Shown here piece by piece: positions 42,836 through 53,916 of a stretch of DNA of 64,000 nt. The notes beneath the pieces were generated by a model. That model had not been told where the DNA came from. It did not search any database and worked only from the letters and a program-made list of their open reading frames with translations. Made by a program: the position numbers and the translations under genes. Position 1 is the stretch's first letter; every line of letters begins with the position of its first letter. Location of the stretch: NCBI GenBank assembly GCA_016630955.3, contig CM049996.1, positions 1,550,001-1,614,000 on the forward strand, in the 5' to 3' direction. The DNA is from Didymella arachidicola. Taxonomy: Eukaryota; Ascomycota; Dothideomycetes; Pleosporales; Didymellaceae.

Positions 42836-44577
42836 ATGCAGCAGGCGAATTACCGGAATTACGCGATCGGAACTCCTGCTCGGCGAGGGCCCGGTACGTA
42901 ACTCCACTTTCGCTACTTCCACACCACGCAACCACGCTCGCGCGCACCTTCTTCAAACCAGTTATGATCAGTAGGGCTGACCTAGACGCTATGTTTCGCA
43001 AACCAGCTCCGATTGCGCATCCTCAACACCAAGCTGCGCAGCAGTACAACACCGTAAATATGCAAGCCCAGCAACGCGCCGAGGCTGAGCGACGCGAAAA
43101 GATGCGCCGAATCGCGAAGAATCCTACCGACAAGAACATTCCTGAAGGTGTTGAAGACGTCTGCATTGGCGACGGCGTAGCGCGATACCGTGAGCTACGC
43201 GAGATTGAGCGCACGCTCGACGCGACCATGATGCGCAAGAAGCTCGATGTCATGGACTCCAAGCACCACTCAAGAGCTTCGCGCTACGGGACTATGCGCA
43301 TTTGGATCTCAAACACCGCCGAGAACCAGCCATGGCAGGGCAACGGTATTGACACCGAGGCCTTTGACTTTGAGAGCGACACCAATGCGACATACCGCGT
43401 CAAAATCCAGGGGAAACTTTTGGACGACGAGGGCGATGAGGGACTCGAGGATGAAGACGAAGACGAGGGCAAGGACGCTGACGGTACGTGAGATTCTGTG
43501 CAAAAAAATCGCTCAAACACACACTCGGGAGCCATGCGCGAGCTACCGGACAGGCTCCACGTGTTTGCGCATGACTCGTGGGCTTACATGCTGGATTTCA
43601 GAAGCTAATATCACTCTACAGCCATGGACGAAGACAGCGCCGAATCGAAGACAGCCCCAAAACCAAAGATGTTTTCCCAGTTTTTCAGCGCCATCACGAT
43701 CGATTTCGACCGCAACAAGGACCTCCAGCCTGACAACTTCACACAAATCGAGTGGAAGCGACCAGAGAATCCCACAGCGAAAGAGAGCAACTTCAGCGAA
43801 CTCGAATTTGAACGCAAGGGCGACGAGAACATCAACATTACAATCAGCCTGCAGCGATTCCAGAATCCTGAAGTTTTCAAGCTTAGCAAGCCTCTGTCCG
43901 AGCTGTTAGACACCGACGAAGAGGATCGCGCAGGCGTGCTCATGGGCATCTGGGAGTATGCGCGGTCACAGCACCTTCAGCAGGATGACGATGAGCGCAA
44001 ATTTGCTTGTGACGCAAAGCTCAAAGCACTTTTCAACGGCCAGGACTCGTTCTACTTCCCCAACCTCCCACAGCTCATCAAGCCGCACCTCACAACGCTT
44101 CCACCCTTCCAATTGCAATACACGATTCGCGTAGACAAAGACTACCTTGCGCCGTCAGACAGCAGCAAGAAGCCATCAGAACCGACCGTGTACGATGTGC
44201 AAGTCGCTCTCGAAGATCCAATGCAGCCTCTCTTCCAGGACATCCTGCGCCGCCCAGACAGCATCCAGACACTACAGGAAATTCAGAAGCTGGATGAGCA
44301 GCTCGTCTTGCTCATGGGCGCTATCGGTCAATCAAAGGCTAAGCACGCGTTCTTCACCAGCATGGCAAAGGACCCTGTTGCATTCTTTAAGCGCTGGCTC
44401 TCGTCGCAGAAGCGGGATCTCGAGGTCCTATTGGGCGAAGCCACAAGAGGAGGTGGGGAGGATGTGTCTGGCGAAGAATGGAGACGTGGTGGAGCGGAGG
44501 GCGTCTGGGGCAGCGAGGTCGCAAAGGAGAGCGTCGCGCTATGGTTGGCAAGAGCACAAAACGTCAAGACCCACTAG
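42836..44577 (+). CDS. SNF12: SWI/SNF chromatin-remodelling subunit (SWIB domain)
   Basis: A homologue of Snf12/Rsc6/BAF60, a core-associated subunit of SWI/SNF and RSC remodellers; 511 aa. Exons are 42836..42893, 42962..43483 and 43622..44577. The first exon encodes MQQANYRNYAIGTPARRGP, the typical family N terminus. Both introns have GTACGT donors; the second is 138 bp and its exon joint gives GKDADAMDED. The family-specific region (ISNTAENQPWQ, SQFFSAITIDFDRN, FTQIEWKRP) is followed by the SWIB/MDM2 domain: FKLSKPLSELLDTDEEDRAGVLMGIWEY, here noted from about residue 270 on, and PQLIKPHLTTLPPFQL. The C-terminal part is helical. A Glu/Asp run (about residues 175-190) precedes the second intron. 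Nuclear. Start chosen from the N-terminal match. Confidence 0.93.
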
Positions 44578-44864
44578 CTGGCGTGCGGTTATTTGGTCAT
44601 GCATCAGGTCGTTGAAGCATTGTTTGGACTGGCGTATTAGGAGCAGGGAGATCAGGCGCTACGAATGTCGCCTCGACGAGATACCCGAATATCACTTTAC
44701 TACATTAAGCCGTGGGTGCAAATGACATGCTTCTGAAGTTATTGGGTACTGCTGCTTTACTGTTTAGAGACTAGCCGCCCTGCAACATCCGGACCTCGGA
44801 TAGAACTACTCGTCTAGAGTAATACTTCTACCTCACTACCTCAAGACATCAACCCCATACAGCC

Positions 44865-46523
44865 ATGTCGATTCCCTCTCGACTGTATCTCCGAGACCTG
44901 CAATTCCGCGGTGTCGTTGAGGGCCTCACGTATGTTGATGAGAACTCAGAACCACAGTGTCATTTCTTTGGTGGTGTTCCGTTTGGTCTTCCGCCTGTAG
45001 GGCCGTTTCGTTTCCAGAAGCCGAGGTCACTACCAACATGTTATCGCTACGGAACGAGGTCAACCCCTGGTCGCTTCACAGGTAGCTGTGGTTTGTGTCC
45101 GCAGGCCACACGGAAGGGACTTGAGGATCATCTGTGGGAAGAAGACTGTCTTCAGAGCAACATCTGGGTTCCTATCGGAGAGCCACCGAAAGGAGGTATG
45201 TCAACGATTTATCAGCACTCTACAATGCACTGATATTCATCAGGATGGCCGGTTTTATTCTACATACATGGCGGGTTTCTCCAATTCGGCAATCCAAATG
45301 ACATGGACATGCGCGGCTTCCTTAGCGACTCCCCAACACGCTGCATTGTAGTTGCACCTGCCTATCGACTCAACCTCTTTGGTTTCCTTTCTTCTTCTGA
45401 GTTGCTCCAAGCGTGTTCCGACTTTGGCGTCAACCTCGGATTCTGGGACCAACGTTTAGCACTACAGTGGACATGGGAGAATATCAGCTACTTCGGCGGC
45501 AACCCATCCAACATCACAGTCTCCGGCTACTCAGCTGGCTCACACTCAGTATTCCACCAGCTAGCATACGATCTTGGCGTGCCCGACAAGAAAGCGATCA
45601 TAAAGCGCGCGCTGATGTTGTCCAACGGACCAGGCGTACAACCCAAGAGCCTTTCAGAAGCAGACTACCAATTCAAGGAACTGCTGACGGCGCTCAACAT
45701 CCCACTATCCCTGCGCCCATCAGAAAAACTCGCAAAGCTGCGCGCACTCCCCGCGAAAACCCTCATCGAAGCCACCTCCAAGCTCCATCTCCACCAGTTC
45801 CGCGCCGTCACAGACTCCTCCTTTGTGCGACCCGATCTCACCACCTCGTTATCAAACGGGCATTTCGCACACCGCCTCAAGCAGCGCGGCGTTAAGATAA
45901 TGATGGGCGAGTGTTCGGAAGAGCACTTCCTATACGGCATGTTCAAACCGCCTTCACCCGGCTACTCTGCGCTATCTCGCCGCCTGGAAGCAGACTACCC
46001 ATCCGTAGCCGTCGAGGTGCTCGTGAAGCACTACTTCCCAGACCGCAAGCTGGGCTCAAAGTACAAGACCTGGACCGAGGCATTTGGACACATCTACGCG
46101 GACGTGCAGATCCACGTGCTCGAGCGCGGGATGGCTGACGCGCTGGCGAAGCACGGTGCTGGGGAGCTGCTGCACAGATACCGCATCGAGTGGCGCGCGG
46201 CATGTGTGGATAAGAATATACCGCGCCAGTTTGGCCCGACGCACACTTCTGACCTGCCGATCTGGTTTTGGGGGAACGGCGACGCGCTGACGGACGATGA
46301 GAAATATATCATCACTGAGGCGTTGCAGAAGCCGTTGGCTCAGTTCTTGAACGGAGAAGCGGTTAATTGGGGCACTGAGTGCGACACGCATATCAGGACG
46401 CTCAAGGAAGACGGGCGCGTAGTCATCGAGGACGACGCGGAGCGGACGCAAGGAGCCCTGAAGCTCTGGGACGCACTGAGCAAGGCCAACGCGCCTCGTC
46501 CGCCGCGGGACTCAAAGCTGTAA
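44865..46523 (+). CDS. Intracellular type-B carboxylesterase
   Basis: A 536-residue carboxylesterase without a signal peptide. Exons 44865..45195 and 45244..46523 (48-bp intron, GTATGT donor, CAG acceptor). It starts MSIPSRLYLRDLQFRGVVEG and shows FFGGVPFGLPPVGPFRFQKP, DCLQSNIWVP, the oxyanion loop YIHGGFLQFG (HGGF rather than HGGGF), and the nucleophile elbow SGYSAGS with Ser207. A Glu lies in MGECSEEHFLYG; the C-terminal His is probably in FGPTHTSDLPIWFWG. Length and motifs are those of the fungal family near cholinesterase-like esterases. The segment after the first 60 residues (PTCYRYGTRSTPGRF) replaces the usual disulfide loop. Function likely ester hydrolysis of small metabolites. Distinct from the secreted enzyme at 20304. 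Confidence 0.9.
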
Positions 46524-47217
46524 AACCGGTACAGAACGACGCTTTTGCACCGAGGAAATACACTCTTGATCAGTCCCACCATACACCCCAACCTTCCTCA
46601 ACGCCGCAAAACCAACACCCTACCCCATCACCCCACCAACCCACACTCCCTCACTCCCCCCAACCAACCCTCATCCACCCTCGAAAAAAACGGCCCAACC
46701 GCGATATGAACGCGGCCCTCTTGCAAATCTGAGCGCCTACCCAAAGCAGGCTGCAGTTATCAGAACAAAGCCATGTTCGGTGAAAGCAGTCACACCCCTA
46801 GCTGCAAGTGTCAGACTGCGTTCTACGCCGTCAAGAGCGGGAAGGGAGGACTTACACCATGGAGCTGTCTTTAAATTGGATGGATGGGTCGGGGTGTACA
46901 GTGGATGTAAAGTCAGATAAATGATAGGACTTGGAGGACAGTGCAGGGAGGAAGGGGTGGTGTGCGAGTAGGCGACGTGGCAGGGACGAGCGAGCAAGGT
47001 ACAGGAACGAAGTAAGGGAATGGAGAAGCCTAGACTTGAGATGTGACAGCTTAGGAAGGGGACGAGAGAGCAATGAAACAGTAGTCGAGAACAAGATGAC
47101 TACACAAAAAGGGTGAATCGCTAAGCAAGAGGTATCGAACATGCAATCAGATAACGCCAAAACACATACCCCCAACAATCACGAAATCATCTGCACCCAC
47201 CATCCCCATCAACACCC
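46524..47217. other. Intergenic with C-rich low-complexity tract
   Basis: Bases 46565-46685 are almost free of G on the plus strand, a C/A-rich low-complexity tract just past the esterase stop codon. The rest of the interval shows no gene. Confidence 0.6.
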
Positions 47218-50200
47218 TCAAAGCACCTCCCCACCAACGCCAACAATCCTCAACACCCCCGTCTTCCTCACCACAACCCCCCTCTTCTCATCAGCCCTCA
47301 CAAACCCCCCCAGCACCACCGTACACAACCTCCTCATAACCTCTTCCCTGCCAATCCGATCCCCAATCCTACCGGGTCCAACATCCCCCATCTCGATCTG
47401 CCTGCCACTCAGCGCCTCGTAATCCTTTACTCCGCGCAGAGTAAGCAGATGCATAAATACCTCGCACAGCGTGATGAGCTCAGGTGTCATAGTAAACGCG
47501 TACCCCCAAGCCGCTACCTGCGCGCCAACGTAGTTTTTCTCTGTGATAGACGCAAAGGAGGCCAAGAGAGCGGCGTTGGCGCGGGAGAGTGATGTGGGCG
47601 GGACGGTGAGCGAGCAGAAGAGTGAGGGGTGTTTGAGGTGTGCGGCGTGCAATTTGTCGAGGGTTTTGTAGTGGGTTTTTGTCCAGGGCTCGATGCGGGG
47701 GAGGGGTGTGAATTTGGATAATATGGGATGGGCGCGTGGTGGAGAGGAGCTGGAGCTGGAGGAGGACTCGCGTTGGAGCTGGGCGGCTGCGCGGAGGCCG
47801 TCTGAGCGGCCGGCTGAGCTGGTGCTTATGAAGGAGGATTCGATGATGGAATCTTCCTGTGGCGCTATTGTGCGAGTGAAAGGAGTGGGTGTGGGTTCTG
47901 AGGGGATGTCGGAATGAGGCTGCTTGGTTGCAGAACTTGGTGTGTACGTTGGGGAAGCAGCATGTTGCACGAAGTTCCGTCTTGCCAGAGGTGGGCTGGA
48001 AGGCATGATGCTTGAGTCTCCTTGCATCGTCCTGCTGTATTCGGTGACTTCCTCGATCTCGTTCAAAGATCGTTCTTGAGGGCTGTATGCATCGAGATAC
48101 TCATCAGCCTCGTTACGCAGGAGGCGAACACTGGCGGAAGTCACGTCTACACCCTCCATCTCTGCAAGGATCTGACGCTGGTCGGATGCCGTCGAGAGCA
48201 TGGTCTCTCCATCGACCTGGGAGCGGAATGGAGAGCTCTGGGTAGGAGGTAACATCGACTCATTATGTGTCGAGTCGTCTTGCAAACGGCTAGGTGTAGT
48301 GATATCGGTACTGTGAAGCTCACGACGCAGTGGACTGCTTTTCTTCGGTGAGCTCGGAAGCACAGCAAAGCGAGGCGGAGTGTCTAAGAATGGATTTGGC
48401 TGCGCCCGAGCTGCTGGTTTTTCGGGAGACGGCTCCGGTTGCAAGCTTTCGCCCTCATTCAACAACAAGGACAAATCTAGCTTCTCAATTTTGGGTTGAT
48501 GTCGATCGCGACGTTTCTTCTCGTAGACTGTGGGCAGGTTTGACTGGAAGAACATGCCAGTGTCGTCGCTGCCTTCGCTCGCAAAGCTGCCATCGAGATC
48601 CTCAGAGTCCGCTTGTACATCAGTTCGATCGGTAGCGCTCGCTTTGCTCTTATTAATGCTGACAGAAGCTGGGTCTGACGTGGTGGCTGAATCTTGCCGG
48701 GCTTGACGCATGTTTCGACGCTGAAATCTTCCACGGCCAGGCCTAGTGGCTACACTTTCAATGAACAGATCTGGCTCTTGGGACGAAGAATGTTCAGAGG
48801 GCGTGGGCCCTGCAGAGTCGGAGGCCCGGCTACCCTCCTCTTGCCATATATCTGAGACATCCCCTTCGACTTCGTTGCTCATCGCCTGTGTTTCCGAAGA
48901 TACAGGGCCTGACGCTCCTTGTTTGACTGCTGAATTCTGCGGTCCCTCAGCCTCCTCTTCCATTACACTAGCAACAATGCTGTCGACTTGGAAGCTCATC
49001 TCTCCTTCATCCTCGCTCCGTGTTGGGCTGGGCAATGGGTTCACCTGTTCCTCAGCGGGCAACATTGGATATTGGACCTCGGTCTCTTCAGCAACGGGTG
49101 CCACGGGCTGGCTATTCTGCTCGTCTTCTGGTGTCAGAAGACGCGTCCGCCATTTTCGCTGAGTTCTGATGGGTCTCTCTCTCGGCGCACTGTCTCTGCG
49201 TCCTTCATTCGACGTAGACGATGATGGCCGAGCTTCCTGGCTCTGCGCAAGCTGCTCGCCCAGACGAAGCCCGTCTTGTAGTTGCTTGCGTGACTTCTCG
49301 CTGAACCCTCTGAACAGATCGTCGAGAGATCCACGTCGATCAGCAGCGGGCTCCTCTGATGACTTTGGAGTGAGGCGAGACGGATCCAAGACTCCTTGCA
49401 AGCCGACGCTGGCTGTCAAAGCTCGGCCCATCTTTGGTGTTTCGATCGGAGCAGGATTGGAGTGAGTCGGCTGGATGCTAGGAGGAGCTGAAGGGTTCTC
49501 GTTGTCGACAGCTGGAGTGATGTAACGTGGTTGTGCGAGACCAGGAGACGACTGGACCGGCTTTGAGGTGGGAATCTGACGTGAAGGTCCTGGAGACGAC
49601 TTGGAGGCTGCGCCCTGCTCACGGATCGCTTGCTTCGCAGGAACTTGTGGATTGCAGTCAATGACACTTACAATACTCGGCACTGCCGCAGCCTGGGTTT
49701 CACCGATCTTTGGTGGGCTCGATCTTGAGGGTAGTGAATCGACCGAGATGATGCTGAAGCCTTCGCTATCGATGATGGTTGAATCGTCTGGCATTCTCGT
49801 AGTCCCCTCGTCAAATGCAAAATTCTCTGCTCCAGCTTCAATATCATCGTCGTCTTCTTCATGTTCGAATGGCTCCGCAAAATCAATGTCCTCGGCAGGT
49901 CCAGGAGTTACCTGTGTGGAGCGGCGCCTTCGAGGCTCCGGCGATTGAGCCTCATCGTCATCAACAGACGCTGGTGTGAGAATTTCGCTGTCTTCGTCTG
50001 AATCCTCGTCTGAAGAGATCTCTATCGTGAGCGGATTGATAGCGTGCGGCGTACCTTTGTGCGGCAGAGGCTTCGATTTGTCGGACTCTTGCGGTGTGTC
50101 GAGATTGAGGGCTATTGTTCGTGCTTGCTCGGTGGGTAAAGGTGTGTTCTCGTGACTTTGTGTGCCTCCCTCATCCGCCAGATCGACAACCAGGGTCTCG

Positions 50201-50823
50201 TCGTCCTCGGTTGCTGGCTGCACCACTTTCCTCGGGCGGCCCCGCTTCTTCTTCGGTAGTGTATCTGTGTTGATATCTGTGGTATTTGATTCTGCAGGGC
50301 CAACGCTCGTGCCTCGAGACCTCGATCTTGTTGTTCCTCTCGCCGGTGTACCCTTTGGCTTGGTCTTGGCTGGTGTGCTGCCAGCAGCATCTGTCTTCTT
50401 GGGTCGTCCCCGTCCACGCTTCATGGGCGTAGGCGCATCGTGGTCTTTCAACGGAATTGTCGTGGTTTTCGTCCGAGTGACTTTCTTGACCATGGGCGAC
50501 AAGGAATTCTCGCCGTCGCTTTCAGGCTCGGCCTGCACTGTAACTTTGATACGCCACGGGCTTGCGCCTCCCGTCCTCGGTGTGTTCATGACCATCGACT
50601 TGACTGGTGAAGAAATTTCAAACTCCTGCATGGTCGTTTGACGATTCTGTTTTGTTGGCGAACTCGTTCGTGATGGTGCGCGTGGGGTGTTTTGCGGCTT
50701 TCGCGTTGATGTTATCGTGTTTTCGTGGGTCGACAAAGCAAGCGGGTCTGGTGAAGAGGAGTAGCTGCGTGCAGCGTGTCCGCTCCTGGCTTCTGCTCTC
50801 CCTCGGGGCGTGGTTTCTTCCAT
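47218..50823 (-). CDS. AT-hook DNA-binding protein
   Basis: A single-exon frame of 1201 aa. Two AT-hooks, KRGRGRPKK (about residue 135) and KKKRGRPRK (about residue 190), carry the GRP core that binds the minor groove of AT-rich DNA. Residues 200-1000 are disordered, acidic and Ser-rich, with many SP sites and acidic stretches that could contact chromatin proteins. The last 170 residues look folded and helical: ILSKFTPLPRIEPWTKTHYKTL, HPSLFCSLTVPPTS and GYAFTMTPELITLCEVFMHLL. They end in a basic, Val-rich tail, VVRKTGVLRIVGVGG. This C-terminal domain occurs, as far as I can tell, only in ascomycete AT-hook proteins; its role is unknown. The gene is divergent from YEN1 with only 189 bp between starts. 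Confidence 0.8.
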   Translation of the reverse strand: MEETTPRGRAEARSGHAARSYSSSPDPLALSTHENTITSTRKPQNTPRAPSRTSSPTKQNRQTTMQEFEISSPVKSMVMNTPRTGGASPWRIKVTVQAEPESDGENSLSPMVKKVTRTKTTTIPLKDHDAPTPMKRGRGRPKKTDAAGSTPAKTKPKGTPARGTTRSRSRGTSVGPAESNTTDINTDTLPKKKRGRPRKVVQPATEDDETLVVDLADEGGTQSHENTPLPTEQARTIALNLDTPQESDKSKPLPHKGTPHAINPLTIEISSDEDSDEDSEILTPASVDDDEAQSPEPRRRRSTQVTPGPAEDIDFAEPFEHEEDDDDIEAGAENFAFDEGTTRMPDDSTIIDSEGFSIISVDSLPSRSSPPKIGETQAAAVPSIVSVIDCNPQVPAKQAIREQGAASKSSPGPSRQIPTSKPVQSSPGLAQPRYITPAVDNENPSAPPSIQPTHSNPAPIETPKMGRALTASVGLQGVLDPSRLTPKSSEEPAADRRGSLDDLFRGFSEKSRKQLQDGLRLGEQLAQSQEARPSSSTSNEGRRDSAPRERPIRTQRKWRTRLLTPEDEQNSQPVAPVAEETEVQYPMLPAEEQVNPLPSPTRSEDEGEMSFQVDSIVASVMEEEAEGPQNSAVKQGASGPVSSETQAMSNEVEGDVSDIWQEEGSRASDSAGPTPSEHSSSQEPDLFIESVATRPGRGRFQRRNMRQARQDSATTSDPASVSINKSKASATDRTDVQADSEDLDGSFASEGSDDTGMFFQSNLPTVYEKKRRDRHQPKIEKLDLSLLLNEGESLQPEPSPEKPAARAQPNPFLDTPPRFAVLPSSPKKSSPLRRELHSTDITTPSRLQDDSTHNESMLPPTQSSPFRSQVDGETMLSTASDQRQILAEMEGVDVTSASVRLLRNEADEYLDAYSPQERSLNEIEEVTEYSRTMQGDSSIMPSSPPLARRNFVQHAASPTYTPSSATKQPHSDIPSEPTPTPFTRTIAPQEDSIIESSFISTSSAGRSDGLRAAAQLQRESSSSSSSSPPRAHPILSKFTPLPRIEPWTKTHYKTLDKLHAAHLKHPSLFCSLTVPPTSLSRANAALLASFASITEKNYVGAQVAAWGYAFTMTPELITLCEVFMHLLTLRGVKDYEALSGRQIEMGDVGPGRIGDRIGREEVMRRLCTVVLGGFVRADEKRGVVVRKTGVLRIVGVGGEVL

Positions 50824-51012
50824 AATCCTGCCGTCAGTCGTGGAGTGTCACGTTGTTCGAGACGTGCTTGCATCAGCCCTAAGCTTGCATCTGAGCGCGT
50901 CCCGCCGTTGCCGTGGTGACAATCGATACAATCCCTGCTCCGCCATGGTCGTCGCCAGGCAGCACATCAGCAGCGACATCGAACGAGTCAAGAATTGGGC
51001 GATGGAGTCGTG
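50824..51012. promoter_or_regulatory. Short bidirectional promoter, AT-hook gene / YEN1
   Basis: 189 bp separates the two ATGs on opposite strands, so both transcripts must share or interleave promoter elements. No consensus box is assigned with confidence. Confidence 0.5.
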
Positions 51013-53916
51013 ATGGGAATCCATGGGTGAGCGGCGCGTTGTCTGTGTGCATTCCTGCTGCTAACACCCGCAGCATCTACAAGGAAATCGGCCCAGGGCG
51101 GCGTGTGGCGCTCTCGAAGCTCGCCGTCGAGAAGTATGAGGAGACTGGTCGGCCGCTGCGCATTGCCATAGACACATCCATATGGCTTTTCCAGATCCAG
51201 GCCAGCAAAGGTGGGTGCGCAACAGCTTTGCGCACAAAGCTACACCTTGCTCACTGCTGCAGGCGGCACGAACCCTGCGCTGCGGACCTTTTACTACCGC
51301 CTCCTCCGCCTCATCGCCCTATCGATACACCCAGTCTTCGTTTTCGATGGACCCAACAAGCCGCCCTTCAAGCGCAACAAGCGCACCGGACCCAATGTTG
51401 CCTCCATACCCGAGTTCCTGGCCAAGCAGCTGCTGAAGCAATTTGGATATCCCATACACCTTGCGCCTGGTGAAGCTGAGGCAGAATGCGCTCTGTTACA
51501 ACGCGAGGGCATAGTAGACGCGGTGCTGAGCGAAGACGTCGACACGCTCATGTTTGGAAGCGGCATCACCATCCGCAATTGGTCGCCAGAGAAGTCGGGC
51601 AAGACGCCGACACACGTGAACGTCTACGATGCTATTGAGACGAAGAACGGTCCCTCAGCACTGGATCGCGAGGGCATGATCTTGGTAGCGCTGATGAGCG
51701 GTGGAGACTATGTGCCTGAAGGAATACCTGGGTGTGGACCCAAGACAGCTTGTGAGGCTGCGAAGGCTGGTTTTGGTCGCGACCTGTGCAGCATGCCGCG
51801 ACATGACTCCGTTGCCTTGTCAGAATGGAGGGCGCGGCTGCAGCACGAGCTGAAGACAAATGAGAGCAAGCTTTTCAAACGCAAGCACGGCGCTCTGAAG
51901 ATACCAGACGACTTCCCCCGATTGGACATTCTAGGATACTACACCCACCCTGCTATATCCACGCAGACTGGGCTGGATAAGCTGCGACGATCGATCAACT
52001 GGGATCGGGAACTTGACTATCCCGGTCTGCGCGAGTTCACCGGAGACGCTTTCGACTGGGTAAAGCTCGAGGGAGCAAAACACTTCATCCGCAGTCTTGC
52101 GCCATCGCTCCTTGTTCGAGCGCTGCGTTTACGAGCTGACCAGACCGATCGTCTACCTGCTGAAAACATACAGGCCATTCAGGAGGACGAGGGACTACTG
52201 GTCAAGGGCATTCATGGCAAGCGCCAGCATGCCGTCACCGACAACAGCACGGAATTGCGTGTGAGCTTCACCCCGATCGAGCTCGTGAAGATCAATCTCG
52301 ACGAAGAAGAGCCTGATGACGATTTTGAGCTTCCACCCCCATCGCAGCAAGGCGCTGGCGACGATGAAGATCTTGCCCTAGACTTAGAGGATGATGTTGA
52401 AGATGGGCCAAAGAAGCGCGGTCCCACGAAGTTCGACCCATCCAAAGCGGCTAGGGTATGGGTTATGGAGACCTTCGTCAAGGTTGGTGTGCCCTTGAAA
52501 GTGGAAGACTGGGAGGCCGAGCGACAGACAAAGCAGAAGCCTAGGAGGGCTGCGAGTCAAGAACCTACCAGGGCTGCACCGAAGCCCAAGACCACAGCAA
52601 GACGGACCAAAACTGCACCCGGAGCCCAGGTGGGCATTCAAGCTTTTGCGAAGGTGACCAAGCCCGGGTCAAAATTGCTACGAGCGTCGTCCAAAGCGCC
52701 GAGCAACGATGTACGGCCACTACCAGCCCGGTCGAGGGATATATTAGTCGATCTGGTATCCTCTTCGCCTGTGCGAGAACAGAGCAAACCTCCTGTGATA
52801 TGTCCGACTGAGAAAAAGTCACTCACTCCGGTGTTGGAAGAATTGCCAGCAAGCGTAACGAAGCGCAGACGGCGAGCGCCTATACAGCGCTCAAAAACCC
52901 TTCCCGCTGATCTGACTGCTGGAACCGAGCGTCCGAACTCGCCACCCCCAATGGATACAATTGAGACTTTGGATCTAGCCAAGTCGCGGGCCCAGCTTTC
53001 CCCGTCGCAAGCTCGCCCTAAGAAGGCGATAACGCGGACGACGAAGTCAGCACGTGGCACATCAGTGATTGCTTCTCCTGGAAAGGGAAGGCAGACTACG
53101 CTCGACACATGGCGAGCCTCACAGACACCGACGACAATACGAAACACGGCGAGCAGATTCGACGATGTACCAATCCCCACACCCACCCAACTACGGCGTT
53201 CTTCTGATTTTATTGATACCCTTGATCTAACGTTTTCACCGTCGCTCCAAGCACCCGCTCAAACAACACGGCCAAGACCGCCACCCGCCTCGATATTATC
53301 CAATGCACCCTGTTCCTCTTCGTCTTCAAGGTCCTCAAGCAGGGAGAAGCAAAAGACAAACGCAGGGATCACCCGAGCACGGCGCACCTCGCCACGGCTC
53401 AATAAGACTAAAGAACCGTCCCCAAAAATCGACAGCCTGGATCTAACAGACGCACAACCACGAACAGCACGTCCCATGCCAGTGAAGCTTAATGCCGTAG
53501 CACCAACTCGTCATACCCCTGAAGCAGCAGCGACTCAAATCGACACTCTCAATCTCATCTCGCCACATCTCCGTCCAGCAACCTCTCCATCCCCCGCGCT
53601 CGACTCTCTCGACCTCACATGCCTCTCCTCCCCCATCATCCCACCACAGCAATCCCCAACACCGGCACCCCCACCCTCGCTGCGTCGCTCGCCTCGAAAC
53701 CTCACAAGCATTTCGCCAGAGCTGCAGAAGTCGCCCCCGGCGGCGTGGAAGGCCAAAGAGAAGAAGAAGAGACAGATCATGCTCAGGAAGAGTCTGGTTG
53801 GCGCGTGGACATATGTCGACGCTGAGAGTCCGGTGAAAGATGCAGGTGTGGTGTTGAAGGGTAGGGAAAGACGAAGGTGGAGGGAGAGCGAGGTGGAGGT
53901 TTTGGATTTGAGTTAA
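51013..53916 (+). CDS. YEN1: Holliday-junction resolvase YEN1/GEN1
   Basis: An XPG/Rad2-family structure-selective endonuclease, 934 aa. Exons are 51013..51026, 51074..51210 and 51263..53916. The first exon has 14 bases; splicing gives MGIHGIYKEIG, the canonical N terminus. XPG-N has RIAIDTSIWLFQIQ and HPVFVFDGPNKP. XPG-I has APGEAEAECALLQREG and AVLSEDVDTLMFG with the metal-binding acids. The helix-two-turn-helix region is SGGDYVPEGIPGCGPKTA. These features mark GEN1/Yen1 rather than FEN1, EXO1 or XPG (no PCNA box, no long spacer). The C-terminal half is disordered and carries six LDLT-like motifs, at residues 620, 704, 776, 813, 833 and 931. They resemble SUMO-interacting motifs, which are known in yeast Yen1. 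SP/TP sites fit cell-cycle kinase control. Confidence 0.93.
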
